Shown here: piece by piece, positions 21,101 to 36,100 of the stretch
How positions within the stretch are numbered: position 1 is the first letter of the stretch
Layout: each line of letters starts with the position of its first letter
DNA from: Taeniopygia guttata
Lineage: Eukaryota; Chordata; Aves; Passeriformes; Estrildidae
DNA length: 64,000 bases
Direction of reading: 5' to 3'
NCBI RefSeq assembly: GCF_048771995.1
Contig: NC_133032.1
Coordinates: forward strand, 30,467,501-30,531,500
Translations under genes and position numbers: made by a program
Notes under the pieces: model-generated
What the model saw: only the letters and a program-made list of their open reading frames with translations
Told to the model about the DNA's origin: nothing
Database searches by the model: none

Positions 21101-24100
21101 AAGATGAGAAAATGACCTTAAGACAAACTATCATTTACATTCTCACAAAAATCTGGGTGAGATTCTGCCTTCAGGTGGGCTCCTGCAGCTACCAGATGGT
21201 AGCAGGGAAACAGGCTTGGGTGGTCTGCAACCATTAGGCATATTTGGATAATTTGTGCCCAGGAAAATGACCTGCCAGGTGTATGATTTAACACAGCCAT
21301 GGGTGAGTGATTAATTCTCTGTTACTCTAGGAGACTCCAGCAGTGTCCTGGATGTTTCTGTAGTCTTTTGGAAGAGCATCCTATTCATGTACTTAATTTA
21401 GCATGATAACACATTTTTCTCAATGTCAGTAATGTCAGCAAAAGGGAGAAGTCACAAACTCAGTCTGTGCTTGCCTGCTGCTACTACAAAAATACAGACT
21501 TAACTGGGAAAATTGTCTGTATTTCAAGGAAATATTGCCCACAATCAAGTGATAGATTTGCATGGGGAATATGAGCATAAAAAGGATATATTCAATTGAG
21601 ATTTTATAAGTTTTAAGAGGAAAAGTGATTCCACTGCTTTTAAAATTTGTAGATCAAAGCTATCCCACCTGTCTGTGACCTTCTGAGTGTCCTGAAAAGG
21701 GAGGAAGAAAAGTGTGTGGAGACTCTTTCCCTGGAAGCAAGGAACAGAACGACTGAAAATGATCTGCTCCTGAGCTCAGGTAAAGGCTGAAATAATGCAC
21801 CCGATAAAAGCTGCTCTCACATGAACTGCTCAAACTCAGATTCCCTGGCATCCCTTCCCATAGGGGGTATGCACTTAGAATACATCTCTCCTTTAGGAGC
21901 AGAAAAACAGGTAAGATCTGTTACAAGGCTTTGAGAGCAGGATTCTAACATTACGGTGACAGGAAGAGTTGTGGCAACCTTCTAACCCAGTTGCTTGACT
22001 GTAATCCTCACAACTAAGGAACAAACCAGCAACAAAATATTGCAAATTGCAATAATGTCTTCTTGGGAAAGGGTAATTTAAAAACTCAGCCCAGCAACTG
22101 CAAATTTACTTAACTATATTTACCTTAAAAATCAATGAAGACCAGCAGCTAACATTTAAATCACGTGGCTTGAAGGTCCTCATTGCTTCCTCCTTGTTCC
22201 AAGTTACTGTCACCTAAGAGAGTTCTTGAATTTCAGTGAGGATTTATCATCATAAAAAGGAGCTTTTTGGCCTGGGAAAGTTGTGTACATGATGAGTCCT
22301 CATCATGTTTACAGTTTTGCTTTCACAGCTGAGCAACTGGGGTCATGTGCAAGGGATTATTAAACCTTGCCTGTGAACTGCGTGTTAGTTCCCCCAGGCA
22401 GCTGCTGGGTCAGCATCTCAGAGAGAACATGGGGTGTAGACAGCACATGTGCCTATTTTTAGTGTGTGACCAGTCATCACCACAGGATGGGGTTGTGTCA
22501 CTCCCAGCATCTCACAGACTGAACTGATTCTGGGTGACTTTTGTGCGCTGCAACATGGGCAAGATTCTCACCAGCATGAGAGGGGAAGGAGCTCCCATGA
22601 GATGTGCTGTGTGCAGGCTATCCTGGCCACAGATAGGCTACCATGTGGAGCTGGAGTTAAGGTGTTTTCTTAGTTTCAAAGCCTTCCTCTCTAACAGTGA
22701 GTTTTGGAGACAAAAAATCTCACTATGACCTGGCCCAAGGACAGAACTCAGAGGGAAGATCTATTGCCTGGTTTCTTAGGATGTTTTGCATTTTTCTCTG
22801 TCACTGTTTTATCCCTGTCCCTTGCAGACTGAGGGATGTGAGCACAGCTTCAGGGCATTACAGCCACATAGCAGTGACAGGATACCTTATGGCAAGCTTC
22901 CAGGTATTCCACAAGGCAGATCTGTCTCATTGCATATAAGAAGTTTAATGATATGAACAAATCAGTATAGTTTGTTTCCTTCAGTGAAGAGCAGGTTGGT
23001 TTGTCAGCCTATTTCTTTTTCTGCTTTGATCCTGTGATATAGCTCTCATGTTCAGCTCTGTGTTTCCTTGGCACCAGAGCCCCACAGGACCATGCAGGTG
23101 TGGACTTGCACTAGCATTATCAGTGAATACTATTTTACAGATGGTCTTGTTTTGTCTCAGTCAAATAGTAGCTTCTCAGCAGAGACTTAATCCAGTTTTA
23201 AACTGGATCCACATCTTAAAGTTCACCCAAGGCCCTTCACTACTGGAATTTTTAAATGGGGTAATTCTACCTAAAATTCTACCAAACTCTAAGAGGGGTT
23301 TGTTACCTTGGTAAACTAGGGAGTATTCTGGGAAATAACACACCTAAAAATACATTCAGCCTTTAAGGTACCTGCATGCCTGAAGTTCTTGTGGAGAAAA
23401 TCTCATACAAGGATTTCAGTTTGAAGAAGAGAGAAACAAAGCTGAGGAATTCAGTGCATACTCCTGGTGGGTCATGGAGGGAGGAATAAAAGTGGCTTTG
23501 CAGGGTGTGGGGCACCTTCTGCACCTTGTCCTTCCTGCACCTGCCCCAGAAGCTTTGACTGGCACAGGCAGGAAAAAGGACAAAGCAGGGAACAAGCTCC
23601 CACCATGCTGTCTCTGCTGGCGAGCTCACATCTCTGTGAAGAGGGCTCAAATAAAGGAATTCATTGCTGGGGAATCAGGCACAAAGTACCTGAGCAGTGA
23701 GTGTTTCTTATCCTCCTGCAGTAAAAGGGAAAAGGGACTCTGCCCTTATGATAACATTAGCCTGGGAAAGGGAGCAGTGTAATATTAACATAACCCAAGT
23801 CACAGTTACGCTGTTTTTAGTGCATGAGTGACGACAAGAAAATTCTCTTGGGAGCAAGGAGCAGGGCAGGGAAAGGAGCAGGGCAGGGAAAGGAGCAGGG
23901 CAGGGAAGCTACTGGAGACTTGGGACCCCTGATCATGGTGTATTGCTGCTGGGAGAATGCTCTGAGTGCTGCTTGAGGGGGATCCCAAAGAGCACAGGGC
24001 TCTGTGAGGGAGGTGTTGCTGTGCTTTGTCTCCATCCTGAGGCTCTTTATCTAGCTGGGGGTGGGAGACACTGGCTTTTATCCATGAGGAGTGGCAAGAA

Positions 24101-27100
24101 GCCCACCTGCAGGAGGAATAGCTCAGCTGGTTTATGTTTTCTCTTCTCAAATAGACCACCCGACATCATAATTTTGCCAGGTTTTTCTGTGCATTGGGTC
24201 TGATTTTGGGGTTTTATGCCTGTGGCGTTGGCATGAAGGTTCAATAAACCAAACAATGCAGCATATTAAGTCATAAATATCACCTAAGGTGAAGTTTTGC
24301 TTGCCTTTAAACTTTTGCTTTGAAGTAAATCCTTTCCAAGACTTATAAACATTGGCACAGGGAGGACACCAGGGCTGAGGTGCCACCCTGGCTGTGAACA
24401 GCTCTGTATTTTCAAGCACTAGGACTGCTGCACAGACGGAATTCAATACATTTCTAGAAATGTAAATATTTTTGTCAGGCTAATGGAGGTTGGCCTTATA
24501 AAGCATGAAGTGTTTGAGGAGAGTGCTTGGTCAGCACTTCCTCCCCTCAGCTTTCAGGGAGCACGCAGGGCAGACGGCACACGTCCGGATACAGCAGGCA
24601 CAGGGTAGTCCTGACACACCCCAGTGGCCTTTTTAACCCTGTTATGTTGCAGAAACCTCAAAGGAGGCTGTGCTAAAACTATTGACAGGGAGTGGAGGCA
24701 AAAAGAAACGAGTCTGAATGATTTCAACCTGTATCTGGAGAAGAGCAAAATAAGAAATAGTAGGATTGCAGTTTCTCTTTGGTACAAAGAGCATCAAATG
24801 TAGGTCTTCTCCACTAGCACTCTGCACCTCAGGCCAAAATTAATCCATGCCAGCATCCAGCAACTAAGCAAGATGTCTAAGTAGAGATCACCATCACACT
24901 CTGCTCTGTTGGCCACCAGATGAGCTCCCTGAGGCATCTCTAGCAGCCCTGCCAGAAGGCAACACGGTCAAGCTGAGGGTGCAGCTAGAAAAGTCTCCTT
25001 CCCTCTCTGACTGTGAGAGGGGACCATGACAAGCCCATCCTTAAAATAAGCAGCCCTTGCACCTAACTGAGGGAAAAGGGGTGAGTCTGGGCAGCCAAGC
25101 TCAGTGAATGGTCTGTTGGCATTGTTCACTTCACCACAGCCTGAGCACAGTGAAAGAGAGGAGTATTTATGGTGATAAAAGGAAGACACTGATGCTGTTC
25201 CTCTCTATCCTTCCCCCAGTATGATGAGATTAGCTCAGCTGCTTAGAGCATAGTGCCAATAATGTCTAGGTTGTGGGTGTGATCCCCAAATGGACCATTC
25301 ACTTTAGAGTTGTACTCTCTTTGTGGGTCCCTTGCAACTCAGAATAGTCTGTGATTTAAGTGATCTGTGGTTTAAGTATCATCCTGAAGCGTTCTAAACT
25401 CCTAGACACAGAATCACAGAATGGGTGAGGCTGGAAGGGACCAATGGATCATCTGGTCAAACCTCCCTGCTCAAGCAGGGTTATCTAGTTGCATTTTTTC
25501 ATATTTACAAAATATTATGTAAGGAAAACATTAGGATGTCTCAAAGTGAAAGCTTTAGAAAGGCTGAAAATAAGTTTAAATATTCCCATCTGGTTTCCTT
25601 CATCTTTCCAAGGCCATTCAGTAGTTACCAGCAAACAGTTAGCAAAAGGCCTGATGTAAAATTCAGAATGACTCTAATTGCTATTTGTGTGTCTAGTAGA
25701 GACCAGTGGGATCAATGACAGGAATGGGACAGGTCTGGGAGCTTTCTGGGGCTGGTTTGAAGCAATCAGGACCTGCTCTGTCCTATCCAGCTCTCAGCAG
25801 GATTTGCTGTCTCACCCAGCTTGCTTTTCAGAGCACCGAGCACCTTTGTTCCTGTAGCTGCCTTGGTCCATGGGAGATGTTGGATGGTGCTGTGCTGCTT
25901 GGGGATGTCTCCCAGTGTTTCATTGCTGGAAGAAGTTCCATGGTGTCATGTCACTGGGAGATGCTGTATGATATTTCCTTGTTGCCCTCCCAGGCAGATG
26001 TGCTGGAATGTGGGACAACATGAGCTGCTGGCCTTCATCCACTGTGGGACAGACTGTCAATGCTCACTGCCCTGAATTCTTTCAGATGCTGACTGGGAAA
26101 AAAGGTAATGCTAAAATTATGCTTTTCTCACCCGGGTGTTTTTTATTAAACACTTTATTTTTTATTTCTTTACAAAAATGCCACACTCAGGTCTGAACTT
26201 GAAATGAATATTTTTCCCTCCTTTTAAAGAACAATAGTTACTTAGCAGGTCTGTTTCCATCTCTAAGCTGAACATGGAAAAGCCTGGAATTAAAGTAGCA
26301 AGATCTTTTAAGTGTTTGTGTTTTCCAGCCAGATGGAAAAAAAATGTAGGAATTAAATGCTATCCTGAAAAGCAGGTTTTTAGCATGGTTTCTTAAGGAA
26401 AAGGGTTTTCTCCACTCAGGTTCTGTGTTTATTTCTGTCTTTCCCTTTTAACAACTGCTAGAGCCAGTGGCTGGTCCCAGAGGAGCTTGATGGGGACAAA
26501 ACTTCACACAGCATTAGGTTCACATGCATTTTGGCAAAACATCCAGCTAGGCAGGCAGAAAAGATCCCCTTTTTTGCCATCATTAAGAGGAAATACGCAC
26601 TGGGGATTTCTCTCTTGCCTGTGACAGGATACATACAAGTGGCACAATCTCATTCAGGTTTCATGGCTCACCCAACAATTCACTTCAATAGAAGTGAGCT
26701 CAAGCAATGCTTTTTGTCCTTTTTTCTGGGATATCTAAACTAGAAATGAAGTGAAATTTATTCCCAGTAGACTACAGTAATCATGAGCTATTAAGTAAGC
26801 CTGCTTTCTGTTCATTTCTGCTTTTCAATAATGCCTAAGAAATGTGTTTACGTTTCTCTTTAGGGAGTTAATGATTCAAATGAGAAGAGGGTTTTGCATT
26901 CTTCAGTTATAGGGCACAGATTAATGAGGTCCAGTACTTACAGAAAAGCAGACAGATTCATTTTATGAAGGGAGGAACAGGAGACAAAGTATTAGATTGT
27001 CTAATAAAGATTACATAACTCAAAGGAGAAGCACTTAGTGTTCTTTAAATTAAATCAGACATGAGCCACTCAGATTAAAATAAAAACCTTGCTACTTTCT

Positions 27101-30100
27101 GTACACACGAACATTATCTGCCCTTTGAGCCCTTTAAGCCGGTTTAAAGCCAAAGGATAAACTACACAAAGGCTTAGATCGCTGAACAAACCATCCGTCT
27201 GGCATCTACTTCTCTTTAGCACAGTGATCCCGGCCCTTAAACGCAGTAACTGAAATCCCTGCTGGTACAGCCACCAGAGGGAACTGCTCCCTGCCTCTGG
27301 CCTTCTCGCCGGGGAAGAAATAGGAATTTGTACATCCAAAGGTCATAATTACATCTCGGATGTTCACTGCCTTATCTTGGAGATAGTCAGCTTAAACTTT
27401 AGCTGCCCTCCTTATCGAGAAGCTGATAAACAGTAATCAGAGTGACAGTGTTCAAAACAGAACCCCAAGACCTGGTCCATCATTAGCATCTTATTTCAGT
27501 CTCTGCATCTGGCATTCTGGGACAAAGTCAGCAATAGTTTAACCTCATTCTCATGGCCACCTTCATCTTTGATTTTATACTGTGGTTGGCTTGTGACTCC
27601 AGAGTTTATTTACTGTCATTGCCCTGTTTGAAACTATTTTGAAAAAGAAAAACAAAGATCTTGCTTCAAAAGAAAAGCAAAGGTTTTCTCTCCTCACCAC
27701 TTGCAAAGCAGATGGGCAGCCACATATGCCAAAGGCCCATATGTTAATCCATATGGATGGCTCTGAGCTCTGCCCAAACCCTGGTCTCTGTGCTCACATT
27801 TGCATTTGCAGCCCAGACTGTCTGGTCCCCTTCTACACAGCAGACCAAAGAAACAAAATTATCTGGAATCAAGTAACAGAACTGATCATGGTGTTGTAGG
27901 CAAGGAATGAGGAAGGTATGACAATCGTGAGGATTCAGAGACAAAGGTCACATCAGATGGCCCCAGTGCCACAGCCATCCCTCTAGCCAGAGTTCCTTCA
28001 TGCCTAGGCAATTCCAAAGTATCAGTAAACACCAAGCCAAATCCTTAGAAAAACTGCAGACTCCCAGTCTGCTCAGAGTGGGGCATGCTGCAGTTTCCCC
28101 AGTGTGTGTGTCACCCATAACTCAGGAGCATTGTTAACATTTTCCTTGTGCCCATACATATGATGTACCTGGCACAATCTTCTGTGCTTTGCATGTAATG
28201 TGATAGCATGAGCACACCAACACAGAACTTCACCTCCTCTTGTCTGATCTGCTTTGACAACCTCGAGCACAAAACAGTCACAGGCATGATTACAAGCACA
28301 GTTCTTTGCTTACACTGAAGTAGAGAATCTGCCACCACACTTGGCACCCTTAGTGGCTGCCAAGAAAGGTTGGGGAGAACATTTTGGGAGAGCTGCTTTT
28401 TTCCTGTTGTTGCTGCACTGCAGCAAAACATAGAAAACCTGGCTTATAAAGCCAGCCTGGCTCTTTCAAAGATGCTAAGCTGGAACAAGATGTTCAAAAA
28501 AGCATCAGAATAATAGTCTGATAAGGACACACCCAGAGCTCTTACCACGCAGGGCTCTAAGCAGGTTTTGCTGTGCCTTGCAGGTTTACAGAGGTGAGTT
28601 CAAATCAAGTGCAGACATGCTGTCAGGTCACCAGCATTAGCCCAGAGGTAGCAGGAGCCCTGGCTCTGTCTTGACAATTCCAGTAGGGCTCCAAAGAGGA
28701 CAAACCATTGCCAAACACTGCTGCATATGCATCTCCCTCAGTTCCCTCAGCACTGCAGGGATGTTTTGCAAGAGCCAGACACCCTAAAGTCCTCATGGCT
28801 AAATATTTGAGAAAAAAAAATAGACTTTTATGGTGCCCTCTGGCAAGGCTTGTACTAGGAAGGACTGCTGGTTTCACATCCCCTTTAAATACTTGCTAGC
28901 ATTGCCATCCCTGCAACAAAGCCAGGATTTCACTCCATGTTTCTGAAGTATGATTCTTACCAGATAGATCAATGTGATTAGGACAGTGGGCAGTTGTTTT
29001 ACTTCTCTGTAAAAGTATCTCTCAGAACATAACAAATGCCTGCTAGGGCCACTTTCTTCCAGTGGCATTGTAAGTGGTGTTGGGCAGGACTTCCCACTTC
29101 CACACTAGGGCCAGACATTGTATGGACAAGTCCAAAACTATCCTATTCAGCCATGTGCAGCTTGCTGGGCATTCATCTCACTCAGCATTAGGAGTCTAAA
29201 AGTCAGACATCCCAGCAGAAGAGGGTCAGACAAACTGCCCTTTGTGGATACCAGCCCAAAAAACGAGTTGAATTCTGCAACTGTCTATTTTTCTCCAAAG
29301 TCAGCCACAAGGGACACAGTTGGACTCAAGTACTCAGCTTTCCAGAAGTTGAGCTTAAGTGAGGGGAATTTCTTCCTAACCTTTAATTCGCAAGTAAGCA
29401 AGGAAATCAACTGTGTAAAATAATGCCCAGTGTGAGGAAAATATTTTCAGTATTCATTTAAATCTTACTGAAAATCTGTAACCATCTACAGTTTTGTGTT
29501 CTATTTGGAGCATGACAAACCACAGTAAGGAGGTGGGAACATTCAGCAGAGCATCAGATTTGCATGGAGCTTGAATCTGTGATTGAACAAGTCATGTGTT
29601 TGCTGATGTTGGAATAGTGGCCAAGAAACACCAGATGTACCGAGCAGTATTATTTATGTTGCAATTAATAAAAACACATCCATCACAGTCATCCCTGAGT
29701 GGGCAAACAATATTATGACCCACACAAGTACACCGGGCAAGTATCAACAGAATCAGCTCAGCTGCATTTTGCCTCCAGCTATGCAGAGTGCACTGCCTGG
29801 GGTAACACACTCCTGCCTCGTGGAGCAACCCTACATGGTGACTGAACCCCCAAAGACAACAAAGATAAAAGTGGAAATGGTCATACCCCATTGTGTCTTT
29901 TTTTATTGTTACCACACAGGTTTTGTGTACCGAAACTGTACCAGTGAGGGCTGGTCAGAGCCGTACCCCAGACCTGACATTGCTTGTGGCTACAATGTCA
30001 ACGACACAACCAACGAGGCCAGAGTGAGTCTGAGTGCCCATGACCCTGGGGAGAAACACTTTTAGGAGAGACTGATTGATGTTGTGATTTAACCCAGGTG

Positions 30101-33100
30101 GGCCTATTGCTATTGGTGGTTTTCAGCGTGAATACTTTCTGCAAATGATTGGAAGTTGTTGCTCAGGGTCAGTAGCTGATTTTACAAGAAAATTTATTCA
30201 TTAAATAGGAGGAGGGATCTTTCTTTTGGTGCAGGATGATCTCTACCAGGCAGGCAAGGTAAAGATGTGATTATATGTTCCCCTGCAGCGTTCCTATTTC
30301 ATGACCCTGAAGACCATGTACACCGTTGGATACTGCACCTCCCTTGTGACATTGATGGTAGCCTTGGTGGTCCTGGCCTCCTTTAGGTGAGGAGAAGCAT
30401 CTCTGGTTTGTGTTTGGCCACGACTTCTGGTCATCTCAGCTGACACAAATCCTTCTATTGACTTTCTGGGCAAGTTAAAAATTGGAGTATATCTGAAAAC
30501 CTTTAAAGAAATCAGTGACAAAATTCATCTCTGAATCTTGTCTCCCAGAAAATGTCAGGGTTGCCTATTATATTGTGCTCTCCTTTTCTTTCCAAATCAC
30601 AGCTGGATGCATGTTGTAAATGGCATTTGTACCAACTCTCTGATGAGGTCTTCCCATGATTTCAATGTCCCTTGGGCTGAGTGCCTTTCCCTCTGCTGCT
30701 CTTTTCCCCACTTGAGACCGTGGCTAAAACTTTGTTCTAAGGGCCACTGCACTGACTTGTGGTTAAGTGTTTCAGGTTTCTGTTAGCAATTTGACATGCA
30801 GCTTATCTTCACTTAGCCCTGTAACCTGGAATTTGTACTGTGCTGCTTATTCAGTGAAATTAATTTCCCTTACAGTAAATGTCAGGGCGGCACCTCTGGG
30901 CAAAAGGAAATCCAACTACTTTGCAAATTTATATTCAGGCTGCACTGCCTCTGGACACAGACTATGGGGAGATTTAATACAGAAAACACTGCAGGCACAA
31001 GTGCACTGTGCTGGCAGAATAAATAAATTCATCCAGGTGTGAATAAACACCTTGGGGTCATGTTACTACAGAAAGGAGGGAGGGAGGGAGGGATGCTAGA
31101 ACAAGCATATTGGCATGAAATCACAATTTTCCTGGTAACGTTGAGCTTGTTTTAGTACTTGAGTGGAGCAGATATGACTGTAGATTTTTAAGGTCTTCTC
31201 TAGGATATCCCTCTTGGGAAATGCACTAGTCTTCCTTTCACAGACAGAACAACACTGTTCTTCATTTGTCACTTTATCGCTACTAAGGATTGAAACCTGT
31301 TGTTTACAGCCACAGGTTCCTTACACTGGTGAGGAATGTCACTTTACTGGATCTCTTTTTTTTTTTGCAGAAGACTTCACTGCACAAGGAACTACATCCA
31401 CATGCATCTCTTCACATCGTTCATTTTGCGAGCCTCATCCAACTTCATCAAGGATGCTGTCTTGTTTTCCTCTGAAGACACAAATTACTGCGGGGCATAC
31501 ACGGTAATCCTCTGCTCACCAGCTTGCTCCACCCCTCAGTCTCTCAGCAGGATCCTAGCAGGATTTAGTGTACAGGGAAGGAAATCTCCATCCCAGCTTT
31601 ATGTTCATCATGAGGGGCTATGGGAGAAGAGAGGTATGCTCTGCCCCTTCTCTGAGAACACATTAAATATTGCTGATTTACACTGCAGTGTGAGACCTGA
31701 TAGTAAGGTAAGGGCTTGCACTCAGTCTGGGACCTCCCAAATTTTGAAATGGTTTTGCCTTTCTCTTTTTATTGGTAGCAAATTATTTTGAAAATTTGGG
31801 TGTGAGGAGGGGTGAGCAACACTGGAGATGATGGTCACTGCTTTAAACTAAAAGATAAGATTTAGGGAGAGAAACAAAAATAGGCTTGTTTTGTTTTATC
31901 CTACTGGTTTTGCTGGATATTTGTTGCAGAAAAAAAAGATTTTGAGAACATTTTAGTTTGTCTTTATCAACTGCTTTTCTTGTGGAAAAAAAAGGATTGA
32001 CAATACATTCATATGCTTCTCTAAGGTGATATTTGTGTTACTGGTACTAGGAAGATAGTAATAGTGAAATTCCCCTGAGACAGTAACCTGAATCCAAGTG
32101 TCCATGACACATTCACTTCTTCTAGTGAGGCAGTTGATTAATGCATTTAGGAGTGCCAGCTCTGCTTTCCTGTCATGTGAACCCCTGACTTGAGGACACC
32201 CATTTAGTGCCCTAATTGCTATGAAATCTCTATTTGCCAAGATTAATTTACAGCTCACTGTGTCTGTTAGAAGGTAGCAGCAAACCCAGGCAGGAGCTAA
32301 TTATCCTCTCTTTCCTCAGGCTGGCTGTAAGCTCACCATGGTCTTCTTTCAGTATTGCATCATGTCTAACTACAGCTGGCTCCTTGTGGAAGGACTGTAC
32401 CTCCACACTCTCCTGGTGATTTCCTTCTTCTCGGAAAGGAAGTTCCTCTGGTGGTTCATCGCCCTCGGATGGGGTACTGGTTCTCCCTTCAGTGAGAACA
32501 GCTGGGGTTTTTCTGCCTTTGGGATGGACTCATGAAGCAATAACTGGTTTTTCCAATTGCAGGTGCCCCAACGGTGTTTGTGGCTGCATGGGCGACTGCT
32601 CGGCAACTCCATGAAAATATTGGGTAAGTGGTGTGGAGTGGGGGAAGTTGGCATGCCAGGGAGAGCATGCAGCCCCTGTGCAGGCTGTTCCATGGGGTCC
32701 TGCTCATTTCTAATTGCTGGGAGCAAGAAAATCAATCCACATCCTGCTGTGGTGGGAGCCTGGATCCTAGTGTGGGTGTGAGTAGAGGTACAATTTCTAC
32801 GAGAAAAAGCTTCCAATTCCATTTGAGCATTTTCAAGGGTAGAAGGTAGCCTTCAGGTATGAATTCAGACCATGATGTTTTCAGTATCTGTGTTTAACTT
32901 TCTGAACAGTAAAGTTTTGTTCCTTTTCCCTTTCAAAATTTTGAACAGTGTTTGTAGTTTAAGGGAAGGACTTGTTTCTGTCCAGTGCAGGTGGGCAGTT
33001 TTCTGTCAGACACACTGTACCACTCAGTGAGAACAGGAAATTAGTTTTGTAGAAAAGAGAATAGGGGCCTATCTAAGGTGCAAAACAGACTAAACCTGTT

Positions 33101-36100
33101 TGAAAAGATACCAATGTTTTGATAACTGACTGCACCTTCTATTTTTACAGGTGTTGGGACATTAACACTGATGCCAATACCTGGTGGATCATTAGAGGCC
33201 CTATAGTTGTGTCTATTTTTGTAAGTCTTTTCTGGGACAAGCAGATTCAAACTGTATTTTCAAATACTGTGAAGTCAGAACTCATCTATTCAACATGCTT
33301 TAGAAGTGTGTTAATGAACTGATCTTAGGCATGTGTCTGAACTGGTGTGACCCATGAGTTACTGCTTAAGCAACTTCTGCTCAGCAGGACTTAGTTACTA
33401 ATGCCCCAAAGCTAAGTTCACAAGAAAGGCTAGAGTGTCCTCCCAGGAAGCAAGAGCCTGAAGAAGATCAGGTTTCCACATCCTGTTGATTTCACATGAA
33501 CGTGGCCGGTTTGTGGAAGCTTGTTTTGGACAGATTCAAGGAAAGCTCCGGAGGAGAAATGAGTGGCTGTACATTTCAGTACAATTAGTTTTGTGCCTGC
33601 TGGTCAATGCCTCTCTCAGCAAAGCCAAAACCAACTTGCCTTACATGACCACTGGCTTTTGTTTTCAGGAATGAAAACAGTTCACAGGCTGCACACACCA
33701 TATATTAGTGGACAGCACTGAGGCACTGCTGAGTGAATTAAGGCACAGGCATTGAAACTCAGTGTGAGCCTGCCCAGTGCAAGGCAGCAGTGATGAAAAG
33801 CGCAATTTGGTGTGTATAATACTCAGCACCTATGTTTTGAGCATTTGCTGGTGCTCTTCTTCAGAGCCTTAGGTACGAGGGGGCTGGAGCTGCTGCTTGG
33901 GATAGTTGTTCTGCTCGATGAAGATGCTCTGGGTCAGACCATGCTGCAATGACCTGTTTGAAACCCTAGCCCAGAAATGTGAACTGCTGGTTATTCTCAA
34001 GTAACCTCCTGACACTCCAAGAGAAACCCCAAGGGCTGGTTGAGGTTTTCACGTTTCCAGTAAGAACCATTTTGCTTGCAAAACACAAACTGCAACACTT
34101 GCACACTTCTCAGAAAGCCAGGCAGCAGAGATGGTGGGGTAAAGTTCTGCTCCTATTGACCAGTGAGCAATCCTGCATCCCCACAAGATAAGCAGCAGAC
34201 CGCTTGCACAAGTGATTTGGGATCAACTTAATGGGGTCATGGCATTTATTTTTCTTGATGAAACTACCCTCACCCTAGGAACCACTCAGCAATATATAAA
34301 AGCCAACAAGACCCAGGCAAGACAAAAAGCACAATCTTAGTTTATCTTTTGGCGGCCCCCACCCGCTATCACCTTCCAAGTGTCCTCAGAATGCTGATCC
34401 TGCCTTGTTTGGCCACTGAAGGCAGAAGCCGCCTGCATGACTGCAGGTTTTCCTCAAAAGAGGCTTTACTCAAGCCCATAACCAAACAAACAGCCAGATC
34501 TTAAGAACCCAGATCTAATCTCTGTATTCCTCACAGCCTTCAGCAGTTGAAAAGGCAGAAAATCAGCACAGATAAACACTTTTGTGCTCCCCGGCTCTCG
34601 CTCATTCCTGCACTGCCCGCGGGCAATTCCTCCGGGCAGGAATCCCAAGGCTCCCCTTTCCCCCGTGGTTTTTTATCACTGTAAAGTCCTGCTCAGCCTA
34701 CACGGCTCTTCCCTGGCCTCAGAGGTTAAAAACCCCAGAATACCCAGACCTGAACCTCCTGAAGTATTTCTTTCCTCCATGCTCTCCACCTCTAGCTCTC
34801 CCCAGCTCTATTCCTTTCCTCCTCCCTCCCCAGCTTCCCCAAACTTCCAGCCCTCTGCAGACTCCCTCAGCAGCCACAGCTGCTCCCTTTCCATCTTTAA
34901 GGAACTCAGGGACTTGCTGTGTCTGTCCCATCTCCAGGAGACCCAGTTCTTTTAGGAAGACCCCCACCCCAGAGCCCTGCTGCCATGCCCCCAGGCACGC
35001 AGGACCAGCATGAAGAGGATGCAGCTCTGCCGAGGTTCCCGGTTCAGGGAATGTTCAGGTTCCCGGCCACAGTGCAGGGCGCTGCAGGAGGGGTGCGGGT
35101 CTGCGGGCTGGGCCAGCCAAGGGAGATCAGCCCGAGGTGGCTCCCCACGGGCTGCGGGACAGACAGACAGACAGACAGACAGACACGCTCAGGCGGCTCT
35201 ACCTCCCCTGCAACTCCCATTCTTTGCCTGAGGGTCAAACGAGCAGAAACAGCTGTTGCTTCATCCGCACTCAAACTGAGCAGATCAGCATTTTTATCTC
35301 ATACCCACCCTTCGAGATGGGGAAAATGCAAAAGGAAGAACTCCAGTGTCGACTCTCTCCCCACTGTTAACTACTTTGCCTCGTGATCCCAAACCACACC
35401 GAGTGCTTTTAGCAGGGAAAAAAAAGAACACTTGTAGTCACATTTAGCAAGTGATAGCTCCAGTGCTGCCCCTTTGCTGGCATCCAAAGTGGGGCCAGAC
35501 TGTGTAGAGGCTGTCAGAACCCCACAGCCAGAGGGGACCAAACCGATGCTCCTGTTTCCCTGCCCTTTTATTTGCCGGGATAACAAGCCCTGACCATAAC
35601 TAAAGCTGCATCAAACCAGCAGGGAAAGCAGCCAGCATCCCAGCCCAGGGTGGAGAAACAGGAACAGAGACTGGGATAGGAACATGGACACAGGCAGGCC
35701 AGCCCCAACCCCTCTATTCTTTCTGCTCCATCCAAACCTCCCAAAGTGGTTCTGCTGATACTTGCCAGTTACGTAAGTGGATACTGGGTTTGTTGTTTGG
35801 TAGGTTGCTTTTGTATTCTTACTTAGGTTTTTTGTTTTGTTTGTTTTTTTTTTTCCAGATTAATTTCGTTCTCTTTGTCAACATTTTAAGAATCCTGATG
35901 AGGAAGCTCAGCTCCCCTGAAAAACGGAGCAGTGATTTCAACCAATACAAGTATGTCCCTTACATCCCTTATAAGACATTCAAGGTCACCTGAGCATTTC
36001 TTGCTCCTTCTACACCAGCTTTCCCCTGTTTTCATTCTCAGGAGACTTGCAAAGTCAACACTCCTCCTCATTCCTCTCTTTGGGGTCCACTATATCATCT

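Larger units (their letters stand above)
21780..25993 (+). other. SCTR intron 2
   Basis: Long intron with a 17-bp tandem repeat (23858-23907), a tRNA-derived SINE (about 25219-25385) and a CR1 tail (25408-25500). The rest shows no recognisable feature. Confidence 0.6.

Noticed and set aside
25219-25300. A working tRNA-Ile gene
   Set aside because: The acceptor ends do not pair, the B box is altered, and a CR1-type tail follows, so it is a SINE head.
34582-35386. Overlapping ORFs of 123-155 codons in SCTR intron 9
   Set aside because: Pyrimidine-rich and GACA-repeat translation; the region is removed by correct splicing of exons 9 and 10.
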